Shown: positions 46,171-54,615 of the stretch, piece by piece
How positions within the stretch are numbered: position 1 is the stretch's first letter
How the letters are laid out: each line of letters opens with the position of its first letter
Assembly: GCA_963815305.1 (NCBI GenBank)
Contig: CAWFFW010000001.1
Coordinates: forward strand, 1,302,001-1,366,000
DNA length: 64,000 nt
Reading direction: 5' to 3'
Origin: CAXBID01 sp963815305
GTDB taxonomy: Bacteria > Bacteroidota > Bacteroidia > Flavobacteriales > Flavobacteriaceae
Made by a program: the position numbers and the translations under genes
The notes under the pieces: model-generated
The model's database searches: none
What the model was told of the DNA's origin: nothing
The model's input: the letters and a program-made list of their open reading frames with translations, nothing else

Positions 46171-47415
46171 ATGTTTAAAAAAGAACATGATGTTTTTAAA
46201 ATTCTATTAGGGTCTGTCTCTGAAGGTGTTGTTGTAGTTGATGAGCAGCAGATTATTCAGGAGACAAATGCGTCTGCTGAACATATTTTTGGATACAACA
46301 CCAATGAGTTGGTTGGCAAACCTCTAAAAGATTTGATTCCAAATAATTACCATGCCTCTCATGAAGGCCATTTTAAGGGTTTTATGAAAAATCAAGAACG
46401 TAGACAAATGGGGCATGGTCGTGATATTTACGGAAAACGTAAGGATGGTACTGTTTTTCCTGTAGAAGCGGGATTGAATCCATTTACTGTTGACCGTAAA
46501 ACATATGTTATGGCACTAGTGATTGATATTACAGTGCGAAAAAAACAAGAACAGAAAATTAGGGAACTAAATACAGAACTTGAATTAAAAATTGAGAAAC
46601 GCACTAAGGAACTTCATGACTCTTTCTATCAATTAAAAGCAATTCATGAGAAACTTCAAAAAGAAAATGAACGCAGAATTGCTGCCGAAAAGAAAACTAA
46701 AACTGCACTAAAGCGAGAACAAGAACTTAATGAGCTTAAAACTAAATTTCTGTCCTTGGTATCTCATGAATTCAAAACACCCTTAAGCGGGATTTTAACC
46801 TCGGCAATGCTTCTGGGTAAATATCAATTACAAACTCAGCAAGACAAACGAGACAAGCATATTAAAACCATTACGGATAAAGTACATTTCCTAAATAATA
46901 TTCTAAACGATTTTTTATCAATAGAAAAATTGGAAACTGGAAAAATGAACTATACGTTTAATGAATTTAAATTAAGCAAGGTGGTTAATGAAGTGATATA
47001 CAATTCTAATATGCTGCTTAAAGAGGGGCAAAAAATTAATTATCCAGAATATATTGATGATTTATCGCTCTATCAGGACGAGCGCACTTTAGAACTGGCA
47101 CTTTCAAATCTATTACATAATGCCATTAAATATTCACAGGAAAATGCAACCATTGATATTGAAATTCATCAAAATAAAATGCATACTGTCTTTAAAATTA
47201 CCGATCAAGGTATTGGAATTCCCTTAAAAGATCAAAAGAATATTTTTAATCGCTATTTTAGAGCCGAAAATGCACTATTGACCCAAGGTACTGGAATTGG
47301 ACTCAATATTGTTAAAAATCATCTCGAAAACCTGGGAGGAAAAATAAATTTTATTAGTACAGAAAACCATGGATCTTGTTTTACTATAACCTTACCAAAT
47401 AAAGCTAAACCATGA
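46171..47415 (+). CDS. Soluble FixL-like PAS histidine kinase
   Basis: 414 residues, no membrane helix. The PAS domain (about 8-122) strongly recalls FixL: LIPNNYHASHEGHFKGFM and GHGRDIYGKRKDGTVFPVEAG. By alignment by eye, His64 falls on the FixL proximal heme ligand (His200 of Bradyrhizobium FixL) and Arg84 on the distal Arg220. A coiled coil (about 125-190) leads to the HisKA box with His199 in SLVSHEFKTPLSG, then the ATPase N box (LALSNLLHNAIKYS), ITDQGIGIP and GTGIGLNIVKNHL. It probably senses oxygen and phosphorylates the regulator encoded next, whose start overlaps its stop by 4 nt. Heme binding is inferred; many non-heme PAS domains share part of this pattern. Confidence 0.85.
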   Translation: MFKKEHDVFKILLGSVSEGVVVVDEQQIIQETNASAEHIFGYNTNELVGKPLKDLIPNNYHASHEGHFKGFMKNQERRQMGHGRDIYGKRKDGTVFPVEAGLNPFTVDRKTYVMALVIDITVRKKQEQKIRELNTELELKIEKRTKELHDSFYQLKAIHEKLQKENERRIAAEKKTKTALKREQELNELKTKFLSLVSHEFKTPLSGILTSAMLLGKYQLQTQQDKRDKHIKTITDKVHFLNNILNDFLSIEKLETGKMNYTFNEFKLSKVVNEVIYNSNMLLKEGQKINYPEYIDDLSLYQDERTLELALSNLLHNAIKYSQENATIDIEIHQNKMHTVFKITDQGIGIPLKDQKNIFNRYFRAENALLTQGTGIGLNIVKNHLENLGGKINFISTENHGSCFTITLPNKAKP

Positions 47416-48467
47416 AAACTATTTTACTTATAGAAGATGACACTATATTAAGAGAAAATACTTCAGAACTTTTAGAACTGGCTAATTATAGAGTTATTAA
47501 TGCTTCAAATGGCATTATTGGCGTTGAATTAGCAAAAAAGGAAATTCCTGATATTGTAGTTTGTGATATTATGATGCCAGAATTAGATGGTTATGACGTA
47601 CTGAAATCTCTTTCAATGCAGACCACTACAAAATACATTCCTTTTATATTTTTATCAGCAAAAACAGAACGCTCAGACGTTAGAAAAGGGATGAATCTTG
47701 GTGCAGATGATTATATCACCAAACCTTTTACAGAAGATGAGCTCGTAAATGCCATTGAAAGCCGATTAGCTAAAACAGAAATCTTAAAAGAGCAACATGT
47801 AAAAAATGGTATTGAAAACTCAAATGATGAACGTGGTAATATCAGATCTTTAAACGATCTCAAAAATTATTTGGATGACCATGGACAGATCTTTTATTTC
47901 GAAAAAAATGAGACTATTTATGAAGAGGGAGAGCATTCAAATATGATATATTTGATTCATAAAGGCATTATCAAATGTCATAAATTAGACGAACAAGGTA
48001 AAGAACTAACAACCACATTGCATAACGAGGATGAGCTTTTTGGCTATACCTCTTTTACACAAAATATGCCTTATCAGGAAACCGCAACAGCTATGAAAAC
48101 AACAGAGCTTATTGGTGTTTCTAAAATAAAACTTAAAGACGTTCTTCATAATAACCAATCCTTAACCTTAGAGCTTATTCAACTACTAAATGATGACCTT
48201 TCAATAATTAAGGAGCAATTGGTACAAATGGCTTACAGTTCAGTAAATAAAAAAACAGCTGCAACCATTTTAAAATTTGCAGAAAAGATGAATCGTAAGC
48301 CTAATGAACCTATCAAAATTTCAAGATATGATTTGGCAAGCGTTGCTGGAATTGCTACAGAAACCTTAATTAGAACACTATCTAGTTTTAAAAAAAAAGG
48401 CCTTATTGACATAGAGGGCCGAACCATTAAAATTTTAAATCTCAATCAACTTCGCGAGATTAATTAA
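47412..48467 (+). CDS. Response regulator fusing a receiver to a CRP/FNR-type DNA-binding module
   Basis: 351 residues in three parts. The CheY-like receiver (1-120) has acidic pocket IEDD, phospho-acceptor Asp52 in VVCDIMMPELDG, and Lys104 in ADDYITKPF. A cyclic-nucleotide-binding fold spans about 150-265 (FEKNETIYEEGEHSNMIYLI, KGIIKCHKLDEQG). A CRP-type HTH spans about 290-345 (ISRYDLASVAGIATETLIRTL). The recognition helix has E317-T-L-I320-R321, where FNR has E209-T-I-S212-R213. There is no FNR-type N-terminal cysteine cluster, so the signal should come through phosphorylation. It is the best candidate to bind the TGAT-N4-ATCA boxes around it. Confidence 0.9.
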   Translation: MKTILLIEDDTILRENTSELLELANYRVINASNGIIGVELAKKEIPDIVVCDIMMPELDGYDVLKSLSMQTTTKYIPFIFLSAKTERSDVRKGMNLGADDYITKPFTEDELVNAIESRLAKTEILKEQHVKNGIENSNDERGNIRSLNDLKNYLDDHGQIFYFEKNETIYEEGEHSNMIYLIHKGIIKCHKLDEQGKELTTTLHNEDELFGYTSFTQNMPYQETATAMKTTELIGVSKIKLKDVLHNNQSLTLELIQLLNDDLSIIKEQLVQMAYSSVNKKTAATILKFAEKMNRKPNEPIKISRYDLASVAGIATETLIRTLSSFKKKGLIDIEGRTIKILNLNQLREIN

Positions 48468-48483
48468 TTCATTTTTTTAAAAC

Positions 48484-48526
48484 TGATAAATATCATCTAA
48501 TGATTTCTATTGGTGTTTTACTTTCG
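48484..48526 (+). promoter_or_regulatory. FNR-like box and -7 element of the first usp gene
   Basis: Palindrome TGAT-AAAT-ATCA at 48484-48495 (centre 48489.5). The -7 element TACTTTCG is at 48519-48526; its TTCG begins 33.5 nt downstream of the centre. The expected start site near 48531 places the box at about -41.5 (class II). The box begins 17 nt after the regulator stop codon. Confidence 0.82.
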
Positions 48527-48548
48527 TATTGAAAGAACTCACGAAAAC

Positions 48549-49388
48549 ATGAATTCAATTCTATTACCGACAGATTTTTCAGAAAATTCCTTAAATGCCA
48601 TTAGTTATGCCATGCATTTTTTTAAGGATGCATCCTGCAATTTTTATATTTTACACATTCATCGTTTTAAACCAGTTGCGCAGGAATATTTAAATACGCA
48701 ACAAATACTGGAAGTTCAAAAAATATCAACCAAATCAATTAAGAAAAAATTACTCAAATTAATAAAATCTATTGAAATTAAATACCTAAATAATAATCAT
48801 AGGTTTATTCCATTAGCAGATCATGGTTTTTTTATTGAATCGATTAGGAAACAAATTGATGAAAAGAAAATTAACATAATTGTAATGGGTACCAAAGGTG
48901 CTTCAGGACTTAAAAAATTGATTGTTGGGAGCAATACGGGCGCCGTTATAACAAAAGTAAAATGTACCACCTTAATAGTACCCGAAAATGCTTCGTTTTT
49001 CCCTATTAATGAAATTGCTTTTCCAACTGATTTTTCATTGTTTTATGGTATAAAAACTTTAGAACCAGTTTTCGAAATTTTAGAACGCTTCAACGCTAAT
49101 CTAAGGGTATTACATATGGGCCACAAGGAAGAACATCTAACTAACGATCAATCAAAAAACAAAGAATTTTTAGATGACTATCTTCATCATCGCAAACATA
49201 GTTTTCATTTTTTAACAAACAAGAAAATAGAAGAATCTATTCAATGCTTTGTAGAAAGTAGAAATATAAATATGATTGCTATGGTTGCTAAAAATCTTAA
49301 CTACTTTCAACAAATTCTATTTCATACCAAAGTACAGTATATGAGTTATCATACTGATCTTCCTTTTTTGGTTTTACATGAAATATAG
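48549..49388 (+). CDS. Universal stress protein, tandem-domain
   Basis: 279 residues from the ATG at 48549 (MNSILLPTDFSENSLNAISY). The open frame extends upstream to 48510, but that would overlap the -7 element. The first UspA domain ends with the nucleotide motif VMGTKGASGLKKLIVGSNTGAVI, close to the G-2x-G-9x-G-S/T signature; the second (from FPINEIAFPTDFSLF) has lost that motif. Such proteins bind ATP and act in growth arrest or hypoxia responses. The FNR-like box upstream ties it to the oxidase locus. Confidence 0.88.
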   Translation: MNSILLPTDFSENSLNAISYAMHFFKDASCNFYILHIHRFKPVAQEYLNTQQILEVQKISTKSIKKKLLKLIKSIEIKYLNNNHRFIPLADHGFFIESIRKQIDEKKINIIVMGTKGASGLKKLIVGSNTGAVITKVKCTTLIVPENASFFPINEIAFPTDFSLFYGIKTLEPVFEILERFNANLRVLHMGHKEEHLTNDQSKNKEFLDDYLHHRKHSFHFLTNKKIEESIQCFVESRNINMIAMVAKNLNYFQQILFHTKVQYMSYHTDLPFLVLHEI

Positions 49389-49532
49389 ATATATTCCTTT
49401 TAAATTCCACAGGGTTAAAATTTAATAACATCCCTTCTCCTAATACCTTTATAGCATTAGAATTAAATTATAATTATTTGATTTTAAGGTCACTATGATT
49501 ATCACTTCATTTTTATTTTAAAGAATGAAGTA

Positions 49533-49575
49533 TGACAAATATCATATTATATACCTTTTTTATGTTCGAAATTTG
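49533..49575 (+). promoter_or_regulatory. FNR-like box and -7 element of the yceI-porin operon
   Basis: Palindrome TGAC-AAAT-ATCA at 49533-49544 (centre 49538.5; one mismatch in the left half). TTTG at 49572-49575, in GAAATTTG, begins 33.5 nt downstream of the centre, matching the other five sites. The -7 element lacks the initial T. An alternative TATGTTCG at 49561 gives different spacing. Confidence 0.7.
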
Positions 49576-49599
49576 TGATATAATAACAAATAATGCATC

Positions 49600-50190
49600 A
49601 TGAAATTTCCAAAAAAAATAAATTTATTACTCTTAACTTTCATTCTCTTAAATACATCTTTTTTATATAAAAGTTTAGCTCAAGAGTATCATCTCAGTAA
49701 TGAACAATCAGAACTTAAGGTATATGGAACTTCGAGTTTGCATGATTGGCATATTGTAACTGAAGAACAAAAAGGCTACGTAATAGTTGATCAGGGTACT
49801 GATTTCTTTATAAAAAAACTGGATATGGAAGCTGTTTCTGAAAGCTTAAAAAGCGGAAAAAATGGCATGGATAAAAACACCTACAAAGCCTTGAATACCA
49901 AAAAATATAAAACAATACGTTTTCAACTCTCAGAAACCAAAAATATTACCAAGTTAAACGATAACAACTATAATGTTGAAAGTTTCGGTAAGCTTAAAAT
50001 AGCAGGAGTTACAAAAATAATTGCACTCAAATTTGCTTTAAATCTTGGTAATAATCAAGTCTGTTTAAAAGGAGAAAAAACGCTTAAGATGACCGATTTT
50101 GGAATTGAACCACCAAAAGCCCTTTTTGGAACGATAACAACTGGCGATGAAATCACTATAAAATTTAACACCATTTTAAAAAAACAATAA
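49600..50190 (+). CDS. YceI-family exported lipid-binding protein
   Basis: 196 residues with a signal peptide (FILLNTSFLYKSLAQ). The YceI lipocalin-like barrel is indicated by LSNEQSELKVYGTSSLHDWHI, LNTKKYKTIRFQL and the C-terminal LKMTDFGIEPPKALFGTI. The family binds isoprenoid-type lipids in the periplasm, possibly quinone-like molecules, which would suit a respiratory locus. It starts the operon with the porin-like gene (32 nt) and resembles the second YceI protein downstream. Confidence 0.9.
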   Translation: MKFPKKINLLLLTFILLNTSFLYKSLAQEYHLSNEQSELKVYGTSSLHDWHIVTEEQKGYVIVDQGTDFFIKKLDMEAVSESLKSGKNGMDKNTYKALNTKKYKTIRFQLSETKNITKLNDNNYNVESFGKLKIAGVTKIIALKFALNLGNNQVCLKGEKTLKMTDFGIEPPKALFGTITTGDEITIKFNTILKKQ

Positions 50191-50222
50191 TAATTAACCA
50201 CTAATTCTTAAAATTAAAAATT

Positions 50223-51527
50223 ATGAAATCACTAATTAAAAATACGCTAATTATATCACTAATATTCTTAGGATTTAGTGTATATGCTCAAAAAAATAAT
50301 AGAAGTTTAAACCATTATAGAGAACCAGATAAAAATGGCATCAATGTATTTGAAAGCCCAAAGGACAGCGTTTCAACATTTGATAATGTAAAAGTTAGAA
50401 TAGGAGGATCGTCAACTATTCAATACCAAGCACTAGATCATAGCAATTCAAATCCAACCATTAATGTAGATGGTGCTGCAGCTAAACCTTACCAATTAAA
50501 GGAAATAGGCTCTAATTTTAACTTGGCTACCGCTAATTTAGATATTGATGTCGCTTTGTATGACGGTGTAAGAATGCATTTAAGAACTTATTTATCATCT
50601 CGTCATCATCCAGAACCTTATGTTAAAGGCGGGTATATTCAAATTGATAAACTTGATTTTATCAGTGAAGGATTTATGAAAGGACTGATGGATTATACCA
50701 CCTTGAAAATTGGGCACATGGAAAACAATTATGGCGATACTCATTTTAGAAGAACTGATAATGCACAAGCAATATATAATCCATTTGTAGGCAATTTAAT
50801 TATGGATGCCTTTACTACAGAAGTTGGTGCTGAATTATATTATAGAAGAAGTGGTTTTATTGGAATGTTAGGTTTTACAAACGGAAAACTAAACCAGAAT
50901 ATCACTAAAGGCAATGGTAGTACTGGTGGAGCTTCTTTATTAGCAAAACTAGGTTTTGATAAACAAATTAATGATGATCTCAGATTCAGATTAACAGGAT
51001 CTCTATATAATACGGGATATGTACCAAGTTCATATTTATATAGTGCTGATAGAACGGGATCTAGATACTACGGTGTTTTAATACTTGATGGTGCTAATGA
51101 TAATTTTAGATCTGGCCGATACAATCCAAATTTAAGAAATAAAATTACCGCTGTTATGGTTAATCCATTTATTAAATATAAAGGATTAGAATTTTTTGGA
51201 ACTATCGAAACTGCCAATGGTAAAGCCCTTTCGGAAACTGATACAAGAACAGTTAATCAATTTGCTGGAGAAGTTATTTATCGTTTTGGAGACACCGAAA
51301 ACTTCTACATAGGAGGAAGATATAATAAGGTGAGTGCAGAAGATAATAATGCCGTGAATGATAAAATAAATATTACCAGACTTCAACTTTCTGCTGGTTG
51401 GTTTATGACAAAAAATATTCTTTTGAAAGCAGAATATGTGGATCAAAAATATAATGATTTCTCAGTAGGAACTTTTGAGGATGGTAAATTTAATGGTTTA
51501 ATAGTAGAAGCTGTAATTAGTTTCTAA
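50223..51527 (+). CDS. Putative outer-membrane porin-like beta-barrel protein
   Basis: 434 residues with a signal peptide (LIFLGFSVYAQ). The mature chain is rich in alternating aromatic/polar strands (VKVRIGGSSTIQYQAL, LKIGHMENNYGDTHF, ENFYIGGRYNKVSAEDNN, ILLKAEYVDQKYNDF) and ends VEAVISF, a terminal aromatic typical of outer-membrane barrels. It is similar in style to flavobacterial putative porins of unknown substrate. It lies between two YceI genes and is followed by a terminator. Confidence 0.72.
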   Translation: MKSLIKNTLIISLIFLGFSVYAQKNNRSLNHYREPDKNGINVFESPKDSVSTFDNVKVRIGGSSTIQYQALDHSNSNPTINVDGAAAKPYQLKEIGSNFNLATANLDIDVALYDGVRMHLRTYLSSRHHPEPYVKGGYIQIDKLDFISEGFMKGLMDYTTLKIGHMENNYGDTHFRRTDNAQAIYNPFVGNLIMDAFTTEVGAELYYRRSGFIGMLGFTNGKLNQNITKGNGSTGGASLLAKLGFDKQINDDLRFRLTGSLYNTGYVPSSYLYSADRTGSRYYGVLILDGANDNFRSGRYNPNLRNKITAVMVNPFIKYKGLEFFGTIETANGKALSETDTRTVNQFAGEVIYRFGDTENFYIGGRYNKVSAEDNNAVNDKINITRLQLSAGWFMTKNILLKAEYVDQKYNDFSVGTFEDGKFNGLIVEAVISF

Positions 51528-51568
51528 TCAAACCTAAATATTAATAATTTGAGTTCATGTTATTTGAA

Positions 51569-51613
51569 AAACAAGCCTTCTATTCAAACTGAATTAGTGG
51601 AGGTTTGTTTTTT
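51569..51613 (+). terminator. Terminator after the porin-like gene
   Basis: AAACAAGCCT (51569-51578) pairs with AGGTTTGTTT (51601-51610) with one G-T pair, followed by more T residues. It lies between the porin-like gene and the second yceI gene, so the latter would rely on read-through or a weak promoter. Confidence 0.7.
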
Positions 51614-51640
51614 AGATTTCTAAATAGACGTACTGGCACC

Positions 51641-52228
51641 ATGAGTAAACTAATTTTAATAGTCGTCCTTTTTTTTACTTTTTCCTTTAAATCAACAGTA
51701 TATATTAAAACGGCTTCAGTTTCCATAGATCCTAAAAGTCAGATATTTATAAAAGGAAAAACTAATATTAATAACTTTATATGCACGTTTAATATTAAAA
51801 ATATAGACAACCCTATTTCAATTCATTACAAAATTATAGATGATAATATTCTATTTGAAAAAGCTCATTTAGTTTTAGATAACCATTGTTTTGATTGTGG
51901 TCATAAAGGTATGAACCGTGACTTTTATAACTTATTGAAATCTGATGAATATCCCGAAATTTTATTAGAGCTAAAAGAAATAAACAAAAATACTGATGAT
52001 CCTTGCGTAGTAAATGCCATCACGAAACTTCATATTGCCGGAAAATCTAAAGTATATACAATCCCAATACAACTTAAAGAAGATAAAAGCATCATGGTAA
52101 CTGGAAACTTGACATTGAATATGACCGACTTCGGTTTAGAGGCACCGAAAAAGGCTTTGGGTTTAATAGTGGTTTCTGATGAAATAGAAATAAAATTTGA
52201 TATGGTTTTCAAAAATTGTGAATTCTAG
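51641..52228 (+). CDS. YceI-like exported protein
   Basis: I choose the ATG at 51641 (MSKLILIVVLFFTFSFKSTV, 195 residues), which gives a clean signal peptide; the longer frame from 51605 would start inside the terminator. The YceI end motif is LNMTDFGLEAPKKALGLIVVSDEIEIKF, close to the first YceI protein, and KGMNRDFYNLLKSDEYPEILLEL is family-like. Two cysteines (in DNHCFDCGHKG) are unusual for the family and could bind a metal or form a disulfide. Confidence 0.82.
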   Translation: MSKLILIVVLFFTFSFKSTVYIKTASVSIDPKSQIFIKGKTNINNFICTFNIKNIDNPISIHYKIIDDNILFEKAHLVLDNHCFDCGHKGMNRDFYNLLKSDEYPEILLELKEINKNTDDPCVVNAITKLHIAGKSKVYTIPIQLKEDKSIMVTGNLTLNMTDFGLEAPKKALGLIVVSDEIEIKFDMVFKNCEF

Positions 52229-52284
52229 AATAATTGGTAAATAGAGTACGCGTAAACATTTTAATTATCTTTTCATTTCACATA

Positions 52285-52327
52285 TGATATATATCATAAT
52301 TTAAGAACCCTTCTTATTCTATTTTTG
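52285..52327 (+). promoter_or_regulatory. FNR-like box and -7 element of hemN
   Basis: Palindrome TGAT-ATAT-ATCA at 52285-52296 (centre 52290.5), extended to TATGATATATATCATA. The -7 element TATTTTTG (52320-52327) matches the consensus fully, and its TTTG begins 33.5 nt from the centre. The ATG of hemN is 19 nt after the element. Confidence 0.88.
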
Positions 52328-52345
52328 TTTAGAACAATATTAGTT

Positions 52346-53710
52346 ATGAGCAAGACATTAATTCAAAAATACAACATTGCAGGACCTCGTTACACGAGTT
52401 ATCCAACAGTTCCGTACTGGGATATGCGTACGTTTTCAATAAAAAAATGGAAATCATCTTTAATACAATCATTCAAGCAATCCAATTCTAGCGAAGGGTT
52501 AAGCTTATATGTGCACTTACCATTTTGCGAAAGTCTTTGCACATTTTGCGGATGCCATAAACGTATCACAAAAAGACATGACGTTGAAGCTTCATACATC
52601 AGATCCATATTAAAAGAATGGCAATTGTATCGCGATTTGTTTGATGAAAGACCACGAATAAAAGAACTGCATATTGGTGGTGGAACCCCTACCTTTTTCT
52701 CTGCAGAAAATTTACAAAAACTGGTTGAAGGATTACTTCAAAACGCAACACTTACAGAACATTATGAGTTTAGTTTTGAAGGCCACCCCAATAACACTAC
52801 TTATAAGCACTTAAAAACATTTTATAATTTAGGCTTTCGTCGTGTAAGTTTTGGTGTTCAGGATTATAATCCAATTGTGCAAAAGGCCATACGCCGCGTT
52901 CAGCCTTTTGAAAATGTAAAAAAAGTTACAGACCAAGCACGTGAAATGGGTTATACGTCCATTGGCCATGACCTTATCTATGGATTACCATTTCAAACTA
53001 CAGAACATGTAAAGCAAACCATTATAAATACCAAAACTTTAATGCCAGACCGTATTGCATTTTATAGCTATGCCCATGTGCCATGGATTAAGGGAAATGG
53101 TCAACGTGGATTTCAATCAACCGATTTACCTCAAGCAGAAGTAAAGTTAGAACAATATAAAGCTGGTAAAAAGCTGCTAACTGATTTAGGATACCAAAAT
53201 ATAGGAATGGATCATTTTGCGCTGCCAACAGATAGTCTCTATATCTCATCTATACGGCATCAATTGCATAGAAATTTTATGGGTTACACCGCTTCAAAAA
53301 CAAAAGTAATGATAGGACTTGGTGTATCGGCCATAAGTGATAGTTGGTATGGGTTTTCACAAAATGTAAAAGGTGTTGAAGAATATGAACATTTAGTGAG
53401 CGAAAATATATTTCCTGCTTATAGAGGTCATATTTTAAATGCTGAAGATTTAATGATCAGAAAAGACATTCTTAATTTGATGTGCAATTTCGAGACCACA
53501 TGGAAACAGGATGACTTTAATGATGATACACTTTCAAAAGCCATCTTTAGATTAAAAGAAATGGAAGCCGACGAATTAGTTAAAATGAACAATAACGCTA
53601 TAAAAGTGACTGATAAAGGAAAACCGTTTATAAGGAATGTATGTATGGCTTTTGATATGAAATTACACAGCCATCAACCCGAAACACAACTTTTTTCAAT
53701 GACTATATAA
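52346..53710 (+). CDS. hemN: Oxygen-independent coproporphyrinogen III oxidase
   Basis: 454 residues from the ATG at 52346 (MSKTLIQKYNIAGPRYTSYP); the 7 extra upstream codons would begin inside the -7 element. The radical-SAM motif CxxxCxxC is in LPFCESLCTFCGCHK, followed by ELHIGGGTPTFFSAENL, FEGHPNNTTYKHL and FGVQDYNPIVQKAIRRVQP. HemN makes protoporphyrinogen without oxygen, supplying heme for the cbb3 oxidase under low oxygen. It is co-transcribed with the downstream usp gene (22 nt) and controlled by the FNR-like box upstream. Confidence 0.97.
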   Translation: MSKTLIQKYNIAGPRYTSYPTVPYWDMRTFSIKKWKSSLIQSFKQSNSSEGLSLYVHLPFCESLCTFCGCHKRITKRHDVEASYIRSILKEWQLYRDLFDERPRIKELHIGGGTPTFFSAENLQKLVEGLLQNATLTEHYEFSFEGHPNNTTYKHLKTFYNLGFRRVSFGVQDYNPIVQKAIRRVQPFENVKKVTDQAREMGYTSIGHDLIYGLPFQTTEHVKQTIINTKTLMPDRIAFYSYAHVPWIKGNGQRGFQSTDLPQAEVKLEQYKAGKKLLTDLGYQNIGMDHFALPTDSLYISSIRHQLHRNFMGYTASKTKVMIGLGVSAISDSWYGFSQNVKGVEEYEHLVSENIFPAYRGHILNAEDLMIRKDILNLMCNFETTWKQDDFNDDTLSKAIFRLKEMEADELVKMNNNAIKVTDKGKPFIRNVCMAFDMKLHSHQPETQLFSMTI

Positions 53711-53732
53711 ATACTTATAAATCTTTAAAACC

Positions 53733-54566
53733 ATGAAAAAAATAATAGTCCCAATAGACTTTTCAAAACATTCAGAATATGCATTAGAAGCGGCATCAAT
53801 ATTGGCAAAAAAAAATAATTCGCAAATCTTTGCGTTGCATATGTTGGAAATTTCAGATGCTACTCTAATTGATAGTGATAATGAGCAGCATGCAAAAGCT
53901 GTATTTTTCTTAAAACTTGCAGAGCAAAAGTTTAATACGTTTTTGGACAAGAAATATTTAAAAGGTATTGAGGTCATTCCCATAGTCAAACATTTTAAGG
54001 TTTTTAGTGAAATTAATGCCGTGGCAAAAGAAAATGATGCTGATTTAATTGTTATGGGTTCTCATGGAACTAGCGGATTTACTGAAATTTTTGTGGGTTC
54101 AAATACTGAAAAAGTAGTTAGACATTCACAAATTCCGGTTTTAGTTATTAAAGAACAACCTAAAAGTATGGATTACAAAACTGTAGTTTTTGCAAGTGAT
54201 TTTTCTAAAGAGTGCATTAAACCTTACGTTAATGCTTCAAGATTATTGGCCTCCTTTGACTCAGACATAAATTTGCTCTATGTAAATGTTCCAGCTGATT
54301 CATTCAAAAGTTCTTCACAAATGGAAAAAACAATGACAGACTTTCTTACTACCGCAGATGGAAACTTAAACAGAATGAATGCGGTTAACTATGTGTCTGA
54401 CTTTACAGTTGAAGAAGGCATTTTAACCTTTGCTAAAAAAATAAATGCTGATCTCATTATTATACCAACACATGGCCATAAAGGAATTGTGCATTTCTTT
54501 GAAGGTAGTATTTCAGAGGATTTGGCTAATCACGCTAATATTCCCGTGATGACATTTAAAATATAA
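53733..54566 (+). CDS. Universal stress protein, tandem-domain (second copy)
   Basis: 277 residues, two UspA domains. The first begins MKKIIVPIDFSKHSEYALEA and carries the full ATP-binding signature VMGSHGTSGFTEIFVGSNTEKVVRHSQIPVLVI. The second (DYKTVVFASDFSKECIKPYV) ends with IIPTHGHKGIVHFFEGSISEDLANHANIPVMTF. It lies 22 nt after hemN, sharing its promoter, and is followed by a terminator that also faces the convergent TauE/SafE gene. Confidence 0.9.
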   Translation: MKKIIVPIDFSKHSEYALEAASILAKKNNSQIFALHMLEISDATLIDSDNEQHAKAVFFLKLAEQKFNTFLDKKYLKGIEVIPIVKHFKVFSEINAVAKENDADLIVMGSHGTSGFTEIFVGSNTEKVVRHSQIPVLVIKEQPKSMDYKTVVFASDFSKECIKPYVNASRLLASFDSDINLLYVNVPADSFKSSSQMEKTMTDFLTTADGNLNRMNAVNYVSDFTVEEGILTFAKKINADLIIIPTHGHKGIVHFFEGSISEDLANHANIPVMTFKI

Positions 54567-54589
54567 TTAGCTTTTATCTAATATCAATA

Positions 54590-54615
54590 GGCCGAATTTA
54601 ATGTTCGGCTTTTTT
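54590..54615. terminator. Bidirectional terminator between hemN-usp and the cco operon
   Basis: GCCGAA (54591-54596) pairs with TTCGGC (54604-54609), with an A-T pair outside and six T residues to the right. The surrounding TCAAT/ATTGA can extend the stem. It lies between the stops of the two convergent units (54566 and 54614). Confidence 0.8.
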
